From positions 1 to 7,758 of the forward strand of contig CALPQG020000103.1 of assembly GCA_943325655.2 (NCBI GenBank): a DNA stretch of 7,758 nt, given 5' to 3'. Below are positions 1 through 6,067 of this stretch, piece by piece. The translations under genes and the position numbers were made by a program. The notes under the pieces were generated by a model. It ran no database searches. It worked only from the letters and a program-made list of their open reading frames with translations, and had not been told where the DNA came from. Position 1 is the stretch's first letter, and every line of letters starts with the position of its first letter. Source of the DNA: Bifidobacterium breve (lineage in GTDB: Bacteria > Bacteroidota > Bacteroidia > Cytophagales > UBA9547).

Positions 1-66
1 AAAAACGATTTTTTTTCAAGAATTAAAACAGATATAAAACCTAAGAAAAATGAGCATACTGATTAA
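1..66 (+). CDS. Possible 3' end of an upstream gene (partial)
   Basis: The first reading frame is open from base 1 to a TAA at 64-66 and would give 21 residues rich in lysine and charged residues (KNDFFSRIKTDIKPKK...). It would overlap the dihydroorotase-homologue start by 17 nt, similar to the overlaps seen later in the window. A second frame also stays open to a TAA at 35-37, so the choice is uncertain. The fragment is too short to name a family, and it may be non-coding. Confidence 0.25.
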   Translation, partial: KNDFFSRIKTDIKPKKNEHTD

Positions 67-1309
67 ATCTGTAGAAATTCTTGACCCTTCATCTCCTCAT
101 CATGGAGCCGTTAAAAATGTGTTGATTACGAATGGAATGATTACTTCAATTTCAGACCAGGAGTTAAGCGCTGAACAGGTAATAGATGCTCAGGGAATGG
201 TTTTATCTGTTGGATTTATGGACATGCGTGCTTCATTTCGTGATCCAGGATTTGAGTTCAAAGAAGATATCGCAACAGGTTCATTAGGTGCTGCTTACGG
301 AGGGTTTACAGAAGTGGCTTTGTTGCCCAACACACAACCTCAGGTGCAAAATAAGGACATTATTGCTTACCTTAAAATGCGCAGTGCCGAACATTTGGTG
401 CAAATTTATCCAATGGCCAACCTAACCATAGATGCCAAAGGAGAAGAAATGACGGAGATGCTTGACTTACATCATGCGGGTGCCATTGCATTTACGGATG
501 CAAACAAACCCGTTTGGAATACAGGAGTAATGGCTAAAGCTTTACAATATTTACAGCCATTTAATGGTTTGTTGATTAACCATGCTGAAGAACAAGAATT
601 GACCAAATACGGTCAAATGAATGAAGGTTATATCAGTACCTATTTGGGATTGAAAGGAATTCCTAAACTTGCGGAAGAATTGATGATTGCACGTGACATA
701 GAATTGTTGCGCTATTCGGGTGGAAAAATACATTTTTCACGCGTTTCTTCGCCCAAATCTTTGGAGTTGATCAAAGCTGGTCGTAAGTCTGGATTAACCA
801 TCACTTGTGATATTGCGGTGCATCAGTTAATTTTTTCAGACAAAGATTTAACCACCTTCGATAGCAATTTAAAAGTGAATCCGCCTTTAAGAAGCAAGGA
901 AACGGTGGCAATATTGTGGAAAGCATTGGCGGATGGTGTCATTGATGTGATCGTTTCTGACCATACGCCTCAGGATGAAGAAAGTAAAAAGTTGGAATTT
1001 GACCAGGCTGCATTTGGAATGCTGGGATTAGAAACCGCTTTTGCTGCTATAAATACAAGTGGTAAATTGGAATTAGCAAAGTTAATTGCGAAGTTTACCA
1101 CGGCGCCACGTGAAATATTACAACTTCCACAACCACAGATTGCAGAGGGAGCAAAAGCAAATTTAACCTTGTTTGATCCCAAACATGAATGGAGGTATGA
1201 AGAAAAAATGATCAAATCGAAATCTAAAAATACTCCTTTTATAGGTCGTAATTTTAAAGGCCGTGTAAAAGCCGTATTTAATAAAGGGAAACACGTGGTT
1301 TGTTATTAA
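50..1309 (+). CDS. Dihydroorotase-family protein, probably non-catalytic
   Basis: This 419-residue protein is a full-length class I dihydroorotase homologue (amidohydrolase fold). The family closes carbamoyl-aspartate to dihydroorotate in cytosolic pyrimidine synthesis. Family landmarks seen in order are PNTQP (92-96), NHAEE (177-181), NPPLR (277-281), SDHTP (303-307), and a C-terminal PFIGR...KGRVKAVFNKGK. Substrate-contact positions R64, N93 and N277 are kept. The metal site is not: the usual D-x-H-x-H-x-R reads DMRASFR (58-64), so both histidines are R60 and S62, and the histidine of the HVS motif is R231. H178 and D304 remain. It therefore resembles the inactive PyrC' type that in Pseudomonas supports aspartate transcarbamoylase assembly, and an active PyrC is expected elsewhere in the genome. 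A structural role is inference. The ATG at 50 lies in an A-rich context with no Shine-Dalgarno. Family assignment is firm; loss of activity is likely. Confidence 0.93.
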   Translation: MSILIKSVEILDPSSPHHGAVKNVLITNGMITSISDQELSAEQVIDAQGMVLSVGFMDMRASFRDPGFEFKEDIATGSLGAAYGGFTEVALLPNTQPQVQNKDIIAYLKMRSAEHLVQIYPMANLTIDAKGEEMTEMLDLHHAGAIAFTDANKPVWNTGVMAKALQYLQPFNGLLINHAEEQELTKYGQMNEGYISTYLGLKGIPKLAEELMIARDIELLRYSGGKIHFSRVSSPKSLELIKAGRKSGLTITCDIAVHQLIFSDKDLTTFDSNLKVNPPLRSKETVAILWKALADGVIDVIVSDHTPQDEESKKLEFDQAAFGMLGLETAFAAINTSGKLELAKLIAKFTTAPREILQLPQPQIAEGAKANLTLFDPKHEWRYEEKMIKSKSKNTPFIGRNFKGRVKAVFNKGKHVVCY

Positions 1310-1351
1310 TGCTGAATTTTAAATTTTGAATTGTCTGATAAATTATACCGA

Positions 1352-1403
1352 GAACTGAAAACAGTGAACTGAAAACTGTGAACTGTAAACTGAAAACTGA
1401 AAC
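1352..1403 (+). repeat. Heptanucleotide tandem repeat, [GA]AACTG[AT]
   Basis: Seven consecutive 7-bp units can be read here: GAACTGA, AAACAGT, GAACTGA, AAACTGT, GAACTGT, AAACTGA, AAACTGA, followed by AAC. The array ends at the base before the ATG at 1404, so it occupies the whole normal ribosome-binding region of the first DUF4199 gene. The period and the ACTGA core match a second array at 3466-3503. Confidence 0.85.
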
Positions 1404-1988
1404 ATGATTAAACTACTGATAAAGAATCACCCGTTATATTCCTCTGCCGTTATTTTTGGAGTATTAGGCGCTTTGAATACATTTTTGCTTTTCTTTTTCT
1501 TTTACGGAATGGGCATTTATCCTTTTAGCGACTACCATTTCTTGGAGTTTTTATTGGTGGGATTATTTATTGTGCTTGGAATGGTGTATTACCGTCAAAT
1601 TAAGGGGTTTTTTGAATTTCATTTTTGGCAAGGATTGGCTTCTGGGTTTTTAATCAACTTGATCATTAGCTTTGTCTATGCTGTTTTTATGTATTTGTTT
1701 TTGTCGTTTGCACAACCTGAATTTTTCAAAATTCACGTAAAAACGATGACTGAAAAATGGGAAGGGGATAAAAAACAACTGTTAAGTTTACCCAATATGA
1801 CCTTGGAAAGTTATACCGAAACATTGACTGCCATTGGAAAAACAACACCAACAGATATCGCCTTAGATGAATTTATTAAAAAAGGAATGTTCGGTTCTGT
1901 GATATTTTTTGCTGCTTCTGTTTTGTTACGAAGAAAAATACCTCTCGTGGTAGAAGAGCCCAAACCATCCTTAAACACAAAAAAATGA
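1404..1988 (+). CDS. DUF4199-family integral membrane protein
   Basis: This 194-residue protein has four predicted membrane segments, at about 13-36, 44-63, 78-102 and 160-176. A hydrophilic loop of about 55 residues (104-158) lies between the third and fourth. The pattern YGMGIYP...F, then YYRQIKG...FWQG before the third segment, is typical of Bacteroidetes DUF4199 proteins, whose function is unknown. The C-terminus is short, charged and proline-containing. The ATG at 1404 follows directly on a heptanucleotide repeat and has no Shine-Dalgarno. The gene overlaps the next one by 4 nt (ATGA), so the two are probably translationally coupled and may form a heteromer with each other or with the glycosyltransferase. 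The family call rests on topology and remembered motif pattern, not on a profile search. Confidence 0.75.
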   Translation: MIKLLIKNHPLYSSAVIFGVLGALNTFLLFFFFYGMGIYPFSDYHFLEFLLVGLFIVLGMVYYRQIKGFFEFHFWQGLASGFLINLIISFVYAVFMYLFLSFAQPEFFKIHVKTMTEKWEGDKKQLLSLPNMTLESYTETLTAIGKTTPTDIALDEFIKKGMFGSVIFFAASVLLRRKIPLVVEEPKPSLNTKK

Positions 1989-2503
1989 CAGTAAAACGAG
2001 CCGGTTTGTTGTATGGTTTAATCACAGGTTTAGTTACCTTGGCTTATGCATTCTTTTTGCTTTATGTCAAAAAAGACCCCAATCCTTCCACTCTTGGTTT
2101 GGTGACTTCTTTTTTGTTGATGGGTGGAATTGCGTACGCTTTGCTTGAATTTAGAAAATACAATGATGGGTATATTACCATCAAAGAAGGCTTAGGCATT
2201 AGCTTTTATGTATCCTTATTGGCCGGTATCGGCATTGGCTATTACTACTATTATTTTTTACACAATGTAGACTATAGCTTGCTCCATCAATTGCAAAAAG
2301 ACCAATTGCTGGTGTTGGAAGAAAAAGGTTTTCAAGGTGAAGAACTGGAAACCATCAAACAACAAATCCCTCTTATCGTTACGCCTTTATTCTTTTCAAT
2401 AATTAATGTATTTGCTACGTTGTTTCAAGGAATGCTACTGGGTACAATTATGGCTATTATTTTGAGAAAACTTCCAGACTCCAACAAAGATGAAAGAAAT
2501 TAA
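1985..2503 (+). CDS. Second DUF4199-family membrane protein
   Basis: This 172-residue protein has the same architecture as its upstream neighbour: membrane segments at about 7-28, 36-55, 68-91 and 132-160, with a charged loop of about 40 residues between the third and fourth. The stretch EFRKYNDGYITIKEGLGISF (55-74), entering the third segment, is the most DUF4199-like part. The third segment ends in a run of five tyrosines (87-91). The start overlaps the previous stop (ATGA) and the 3' end overlaps the glycosyltransferase start by 14 nt, indicating an operon. The two neighbours are diverged relatives in tandem, with little obvious identity by eye. The biochemical role is unknown; a partner role to the glycosyltransferase is inferred from position only. 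Confidence 0.75.
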   Translation: MTVKRAGLLYGLITGLVTLAYAFFLLYVKKDPNPSTLGLVTSFLLMGGIAYALLEFRKYNDGYITIKEGLGISFYVSLLAGIGIGYYYYYFLHNVDYSLLHQLQKDQLLVLEEKGFQGEELETIKQQIPLIVTPLFFSIINVFATLFQGMLLGTIMAIILRKLPDSNKDERN

Positions 2504-3461
2504 AAATACAGTTGATATTAGTGTTGTCGTTCCGCTTTACAACGAAGAAGAATCCCTTCCAGAACTTTGTGCCTGGATTGCAAAGGTAATGGATGAAAAT
2601 AACTTTAGTTATGAAGTGCTGTTGATTGATGATGGGAGTAAAGACAATTCATGGGAAGTGGTTAAAGCCATTAGCGAAACCAATGTACATGTCAAAGGCG
2701 TGAAGTTTATGCGTAATTACGGTAAATCAGCGGCTTTACAAGTGGGCTTTAAGGCTTGCATCGGTCAGGTTGTCATCACCATGGATGCCGATTTGCAAGA
2801 CAGTCCGGATGAAATTCCTGGTTTATACAAAATGATCAAAGAGGAGGGATTCGATTTGGTTTCCGGATGGAAACAAAAACGCTATGACCCTTTGAGTAAA
2901 ACCATTCCAACCAAACTTTTCAATTATGCAACTACCTTACTTTCAGGTATTAAATTGCATGATTTTAATTGTGGTTTAAAAGCATACAATTCCAAAGTGG
3001 TGAAACGCATTGATGTTTTTGGAGAAATGCACCGTTACATTCCGGTGATTGCAAAATGGCAGGGATTCACCAAAATAGGTGAAAAAGTGGTGGTGCACCG
3101 TTCCCGTAAATATGGTGTTACCAAATTTGGCTTAGAACGTTTCGTGTTTGGCTTCCTGGATTTATTGTCCATCAGTTTTGTGAGTAAATTTAAGAAAAGT
3201 CCCATGCACTTTTTTGGTTCATTGGGTACCTTGTCTTTTGTGCTAGGATTCTTCATGACCATGTATTTGCTTGGACACAAACAGTACTGTCTTTACAATC
3301 ATTTGCCTTTCAGAAATGTGACGGATAATCCGTTTTTCTATTTGTCATTGGTAGCATTAATGATTGGTTCTCAGTTGTTTTTGGCTGGATTTATTGGAGA
3401 AATGATCAATATTGATTCCAATAAAAAAGACGATTATGGCATTGAAGAGCAGGTAGGATAG
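2490..3461 (+). CDS. Family 2 glycosyltransferase, DPM1/GtrB-like, membrane-anchored
   Basis: This 323-residue protein has a GT-A domain followed by two membrane helices. The N-terminal VVPLYNEEESLPEL (13-26), LLIDDGS (44-50) and MDADLQD (98-104) are the nucleotide-sugar and metal-binding motifs of GT2 enzymes. HDFNCGLKAY (157-166) and RKYGVTKFGLERF (206-218) are typical of the dolichyl/undecaprenyl-phosphate sugar transferases (DPM1, GtrB, ArnC). Hydrophobic segments at about 238-262 and 282-304 place the active site on the cytoplasmic face of the inner membrane. By family, it should move a sugar from a nucleotide donor to a polyprenyl phosphate; the sugar cannot be read from sequence. All visible catalytic motifs are intact. 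The ATG at 2490 lies inside the upstream gene, and the next methionine (residue 33) would cut the GT motif, so this start is secure. It is the last gene of the DUF4199 cluster. Confidence 0.92.
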   Translation: MKEIKNTVDISVVVPLYNEEESLPELCAWIAKVMDENNFSYEVLLIDDGSKDNSWEVVKAISETNVHVKGVKFMRNYGKSAALQVGFKACIGQVVITMDADLQDSPDEIPGLYKMIKEEGFDLVSGWKQKRYDPLSKTIPTKLFNYATTLLSGIKLHDFNCGLKAYNSKVVKRIDVFGEMHRYIPVIAKWQGFTKIGEKVVVHRSRKYGVTKFGLERFVFGFLDLLSISFVSKFKKSPMHFFGSLGTLSFVLGFFMTMYLLGHKQYCLYNHLPFRNVTDNPFFYLSLVALMIGSQLFLAGFIGEMINIDSNKKDDYGIEEQVG

Positions 3462-3465
3462 AAAG

Positions 3466-3503
3466 GTACAGAGTACTGAGTACAGAGTACTGAGTAGAGA
3501 GTA
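3466..3503 (+). repeat. Heptanucleotide tandem repeat, GTAC[AT]GA
   Basis: Five consecutive 7-bp units, GTACAGA, GTACTGA, GTACAGA, GTACTGA and GTAGAGA, start four bases after the glycosyltransferase stop, with a partial sixth unit. The A/T alternation at position 5 makes it also a 14-bp repeat, as in the array at 1352-1403. A degenerate pair of related units (GTCGAGA, GTACAGG) appears again at 3633-3646. Confidence 0.85.
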
Positions 3504-3530
3504 ATGTTGTTAAGTTAAAGAATTTTGTTT

Positions 3531-3568
3531 TTATTCTTAGTCAAAGAATAATCCCGTAAGTGCGGGAT
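3531..3568. repeat. Two adjoining inverted repeats
   Basis: The first hairpin pairs TTATTCTT (3531-3538) with AAGAATAA (3544-3551) across a 5-nt loop. The second pairs ATCCCG (3551-3556) with CGGGAT (3563-3568) across a 6-nt loop, sharing one base with the first. Neither is followed by a T tract, so neither is a standard terminator for the glycosyltransferase operon. The second looks like a small mobile or repetitive hairpin of the kind found in many copies in Bacteroidetes genomes, but copy number cannot be checked here. Confidence 0.6.
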
Positions 3569-3582
3569 GGGACACAAATCAA

Positions 3583-3609
3583 GCTGATCAGACTGATTAC
3601 CGCTGATTT
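3583..3609 (+). repeat. CTGAT short direct repeat
   Basis: The word CTGAT recurs at 3584, 3593 and 3603, in the contexts GCTGATC, ACTGATT and GCTGATTTTTT. It resembles the degenerate 'GCTGATTT...' intergenic repeats I recall from Bacteroidetes genomes. Function is unknown. Between this and the next gene (3610-3685) there is only a TA-rich stretch with no convincing promoter. Confidence 0.45.
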
Positions 3610-3685
3610 TTTCTTAAGTTAATGATATTGGAGTCGAGAGTACAGGGATATATATATAATTTAATAATTGGTACATAGTGTATTG

Positions 3686-4897
3686 ATGACCAAAACTGTT
3701 TTAATGAATTATAAAGCAATTACAATTAATGCCCATAAACCATTTTATCCTGTGGCAGATTTAATACCTGTTTTATGGAATGAAAGTGGTTATTATTTGA
3801 ATTCAACCCTAAATTTTTCAGTTGACCCTTTGCTGTATGGCGGCGCGTATATGGTTCAGGAGGCCGGTTCAATGATTTTGGGAGTGGTCTTGAAACAGGT
3901 ACAGGCGAAATTTACAACGCCTATCAAAGTCTTGGATTTGTGTGCTTCTTTTGGTGCAAATGCTACCCAATTGTCTTCCTTACTTTCTCCTGGTGCATTG
4001 TTGGTGGCGAATGAACCCAATAAACAAAAATGCCCACAGCTTAAAGATACCATCACCCGTTGGGGATTGGCCAATACTTTGGTCAGCAACAATAATATTA
4101 CTGATTTCAGTAAAATTGAAGGTTTTTTCGATGTCATTGTGGTGGCCAATACAACTTCAAAAGAGGAACAAAATATCATTGATTACGTGCTTCCAGCATT
4201 GAAACCAGGTGGTTTTGTAATTTACTTGACTACCGAATTGAATCAGAAAAATCTATTTACGGAACTGGTAAATCAAAACGAAGCGAAGTCCGTTGTTTTG
4301 GAGATGGATACTTCCTGGGAAATTAGCAATGCTCATGATGATGGAATCCTTACATATACCATATCCAATCAGGATGTTGGTCCAGCATTGACATTTAGCT
4401 GTTTTGAAAAACCTTTTGATGCATTGGCACGAGGAAGTGCTTTGAGAAAAACCAAACTCGATTATTTTCACAATAAAAACAGGCCACTGATTGAAGATTG
4501 GTTGGGCAATAATGAATTGTTCGACCTTATTGTAGAACAGGATGACATCATTGCCATCCCCAAGGAAATTGTAGAAGATTATGCCTTGTTAAAAAGGTAT
4601 TTGAACATTACCAAAGTAGGAGTGAAGCTGGGAAAAATAACCAATGGTAAAGCATTAATTCCTGACCATGAATTGGCCTTATTTTCGGGGATTTCTAAGG
4701 TTGTTTCAAGCATTGAATTGGAAGAGCTTTCTGTTCAGTTATTTTTAAAGCGACAGGATTTTCCTATATTGGAAAACTTTGAATCAGGTTGGCAATTGGT
4801 AAAATACCAAAACTATGCCTTTGGTTGGGTAAAAATTATTGGCAATAGGATGAATAATTATTATCCTAAAGAAATAAAAATGGTGAAAGAATTTTAA
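3686..4897 (+). CDS. RsmF/NOL1-NOP2-Sun methyltransferase homologue, probably inactive
   Basis: This protein has 403 residues from the ATG at 3686; in-frame alternatives are TTG 3668 and ATG 3704. It matches the rRNA cytosine-C5 methyltransferase family along its length: WNESGYYL (31-38), DPLLYGGAYMVQEAGSMIL (47-65), VLDLCASFGANAT (82-94, motif I), GFFDVIVV (146-153), ALKPGGFVIYLTT (171-183), and a C-terminal RNA-binding-type domain ending NRMNNYYPKEIKM (387-399). The catalytic parts are changed. The PCSG motif (motif IV) reads NTTS, the TCT motif (motif VI nucleophile) reads LTTEL, the motif I APGGK reads SFGAN, and the segment of roughly 25 residues between motif IV and KPGG is shortened. 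The N-terminal helical region of about 30-40 residues is also absent, with an in-frame stop at 3665-3667. The fold and C-terminal domain look maintained, so I read it as an intact pseudoenzyme, perhaps still binding rRNA or ribosome precursors, rather than a decayed gene. It is flanked by repeat-rich DNA upstream. Confidence 0.85.
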   Translation: MTKTVLMNYKAITINAHKPFYPVADLIPVLWNESGYYLNSTLNFSVDPLLYGGAYMVQEAGSMILGVVLKQVQAKFTTPIKVLDLCASFGANATQLSSLLSPGALLVANEPNKQKCPQLKDTITRWGLANTLVSNNNITDFSKIEGFFDVIVVANTTSKEEQNIIDYVLPALKPGGFVIYLTTELNQKNLFTELVNQNEAKSVVLEMDTSWEISNAHDDGILTYTISNQDVGPALTFSCFEKPFDALARGSALRKTKLDYFHNKNRPLIEDWLGNNELFDLIVEQDDIIAIPKEIVEDYALLKRYLNITKVGVKLGKITNGKALIPDHELALFSGISKVVSSIELEELSVQLFLKRQDFPILENFESGWQLVKYQNYAFGWVKIIGNRMNNYYPKEIKMVKEF

Positions 4898-4954
4898 ATA
4901 TGGCATGGTTGTTAATAAATGAATTTTAAAAACACACTAATCAATAAAATAAAT

Positions 4955-5842
4955 ATGAAAAAGTTCCCTCTATTTGTACTCTTAATAGCAAGTACTTTTG
5001 TATTTGCTCAAACAAAAAAAACAACTACCACAAAAAAAACTACGACCACTAAAAAGTCCGTAACACCTACAAAGGCGACCACCAAATCAAGTGCTCCTGC
5101 TACCAAGCCTGTTTCCTCTACAATAACTCCTACTTCACCAAAAGCAACAACGAATTCGGCGTCTTCAAATAGTACTTTAAGCAATATGGCCTCAAGTTTA
5201 GGGGTTGGTAGTGTTTTAAATTCAGTTACATCATTATCTGAATCAGATGTTGTAAGTGGTTTGAAAAATGCTTTATCACTTGGTGCCACCAAAGCTTCAA
5301 GTCAGCTGAATCAATTGAATGGATTTAATGGAAACCCTCTTGTTCGTATTCCTTTTCCTCCAGAAGCACAACAGGTAGCCACTCAATTGAGAAGTATGGG
5401 TTTTGGAGCTAAAGTAGATGAGTTTGAAAAAACACTCAATCGTGCCGCTGAAAATGCAGCGAAAGAGGCGGCACCTATTTTTGTAAATGCGGTAACGTCA
5501 ATGAGTTTTACAGACGCTAAAAACATACTTACCGGACCAGACAATAGTGCTACTACATATTTACAAAAAACAACTACCAATGCATTGTCTCAGGCATTTA
5601 CACCCCATATTTCTACTGCATTGAATAACAGTACCGCAACTCAAAAATGGTATGAATTAGCGAGCCTGTACAATAAAATTCCTTTCGTTAACAAAGTGCA
5701 AACTGATTTGGTAAAATACACCACCACCAAAGCCTTGAGTGGAATGTTTACTGTTTTGGCAGGTGAGGAATTGAAAATAAGAAAAGACCCGGCTTCACGT
5801 GTAACGGATATCATGAAAAAAGTATTTGGAGCAACGAAGTAA
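4955..5842 (+). CDS. Exported DUF4197 domain protein
   Basis: This protein has 295 residues from the ATG at 4955. I chose that start because it gives a clean signal peptide (MKKFPLFVLLIASTFVFA, cleavage before Q19); the ATG at 4919 would add 12 residues ahead of it. The mature N-terminus is a low-complexity Lys/Thr/Ser/Pro linker (20 to about 75), starting with a repeated TKKTTT. The DUF4197 domain spans about 95-295: SESDVVSGLKNAL, IPFPPEA, FEKTLNRAAENAA (158-170), FTDAKNILTG (185-194), TTYLQ and EELKIRKDP (271-279). DUF4197 proteins are periplasmic or envelope-located and of unknown function; they are usually found without the long linker. The linker may span the peptidoglycan or act as a tether, which is inference. 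No lipobox is present. The gene ends 28 nt before a strong terminator. Confidence 0.88.
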   Translation: MKKFPLFVLLIASTFVFAQTKKTTTTKKTTTTKKSVTPTKATTKSSAPATKPVSSTITPTSPKATTNSASSNSTLSNMASSLGVGSVLNSVTSLSESDVVSGLKNALSLGATKASSQLNQLNGFNGNPLVRIPFPPEAQQVATQLRSMGFGAKVDEFEKTLNRAAENAAKEAAPIFVNAVTSMSFTDAKNILTGPDNSATTYLQKTTTNALSQAFTPHISTALNNSTATQKWYELASLYNKIPFVNKVQTDLVKYTTTKALSGMFTVLAGEELKIRKDPASRVTDIMKKVFGATK

Positions 5843-5870
5843 CTTGCAGATTTCTAGCAGTGAAAAATTG

Positions 5871-5930
5871 ATACGTTAGTAAATGTTAAGGATATGAAAT
5901 ATCAATAACATTTACTAACGTATTTTTTTT
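5871..5930 (+). terminator. Long intrinsic terminator after the DUF4197 gene
   Basis: An 18-bp perfect stem pairs 5871-5888 with 5906-5923. Its loop contains a further 5-bp stem (GATAT/ATATC, 5891-5895 with 5899-5903) closed by GAA, so 23 pairs stack with only an AG/AA internal loop. Eight T residues follow at 5923-5930. The stem is unusually long and A+T-rich for a terminator. Confidence 0.9.
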
Positions 5931-5948
5931 ACAAATTGTATAGATTAG

Positions 5949-5979
5949 TTTGTACAAATTTGGTATATGTATTCTTTTG
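5949..5979 (+). promoter_or_regulatory. Candidate Bacteroidetes-type promoter
   Basis: A TTTG at 5949-5952 (-33 element) and TTCTTTTG at 5972-5979 (one mismatch to the -7 consensus TAnnTTTG) are separated by 19 nt, the expected spacing. The position, about 90 nt before the start at 6068 and after a terminator, is right for a single-gene promoter. The -33 element lies in a perfect 10-bp palindrome, TTTGTACAAA (5949-5958), which could be an operator. Weakly supported because the region is T-rich. Confidence 0.3.
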
Positions 5980-6067
5980 TTTGATTTTTTTTTCTAATAT
6001 TGTGATGAATTCTGTGATAAGTTCAATTTGTGTGTGGAATAGTTAAATTAAAAACAAATTTATCCTT

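Noticed and set aside
1352..1403. CRISPR-like array
   Set aside because: Units are 7 bp and contiguous with no spacers; it is a simple tandem repeat.
3531..3568. Terminator for the glycosyltransferase operon
   Set aside because: Hairpins are present but no T tract follows either one.
3942..4202. Second plus-strand frame inside the methyltransferase-like gene, as evidence of a frameshift that removed the catalytic motifs
   Set aside because: The frame used by the gene continues to match the family on both sides (GFFDVIVV, ALKPGG), and the other frame shows no PCSG or TCT motif, so the loss is by substitution and deletion.
5008..5292. Minus-strand frame rich in valine and phenylalanine
   Set aside because: It is the antisense of the Lys/Thr-rich linker of the DUF4197 gene, a composition effect.
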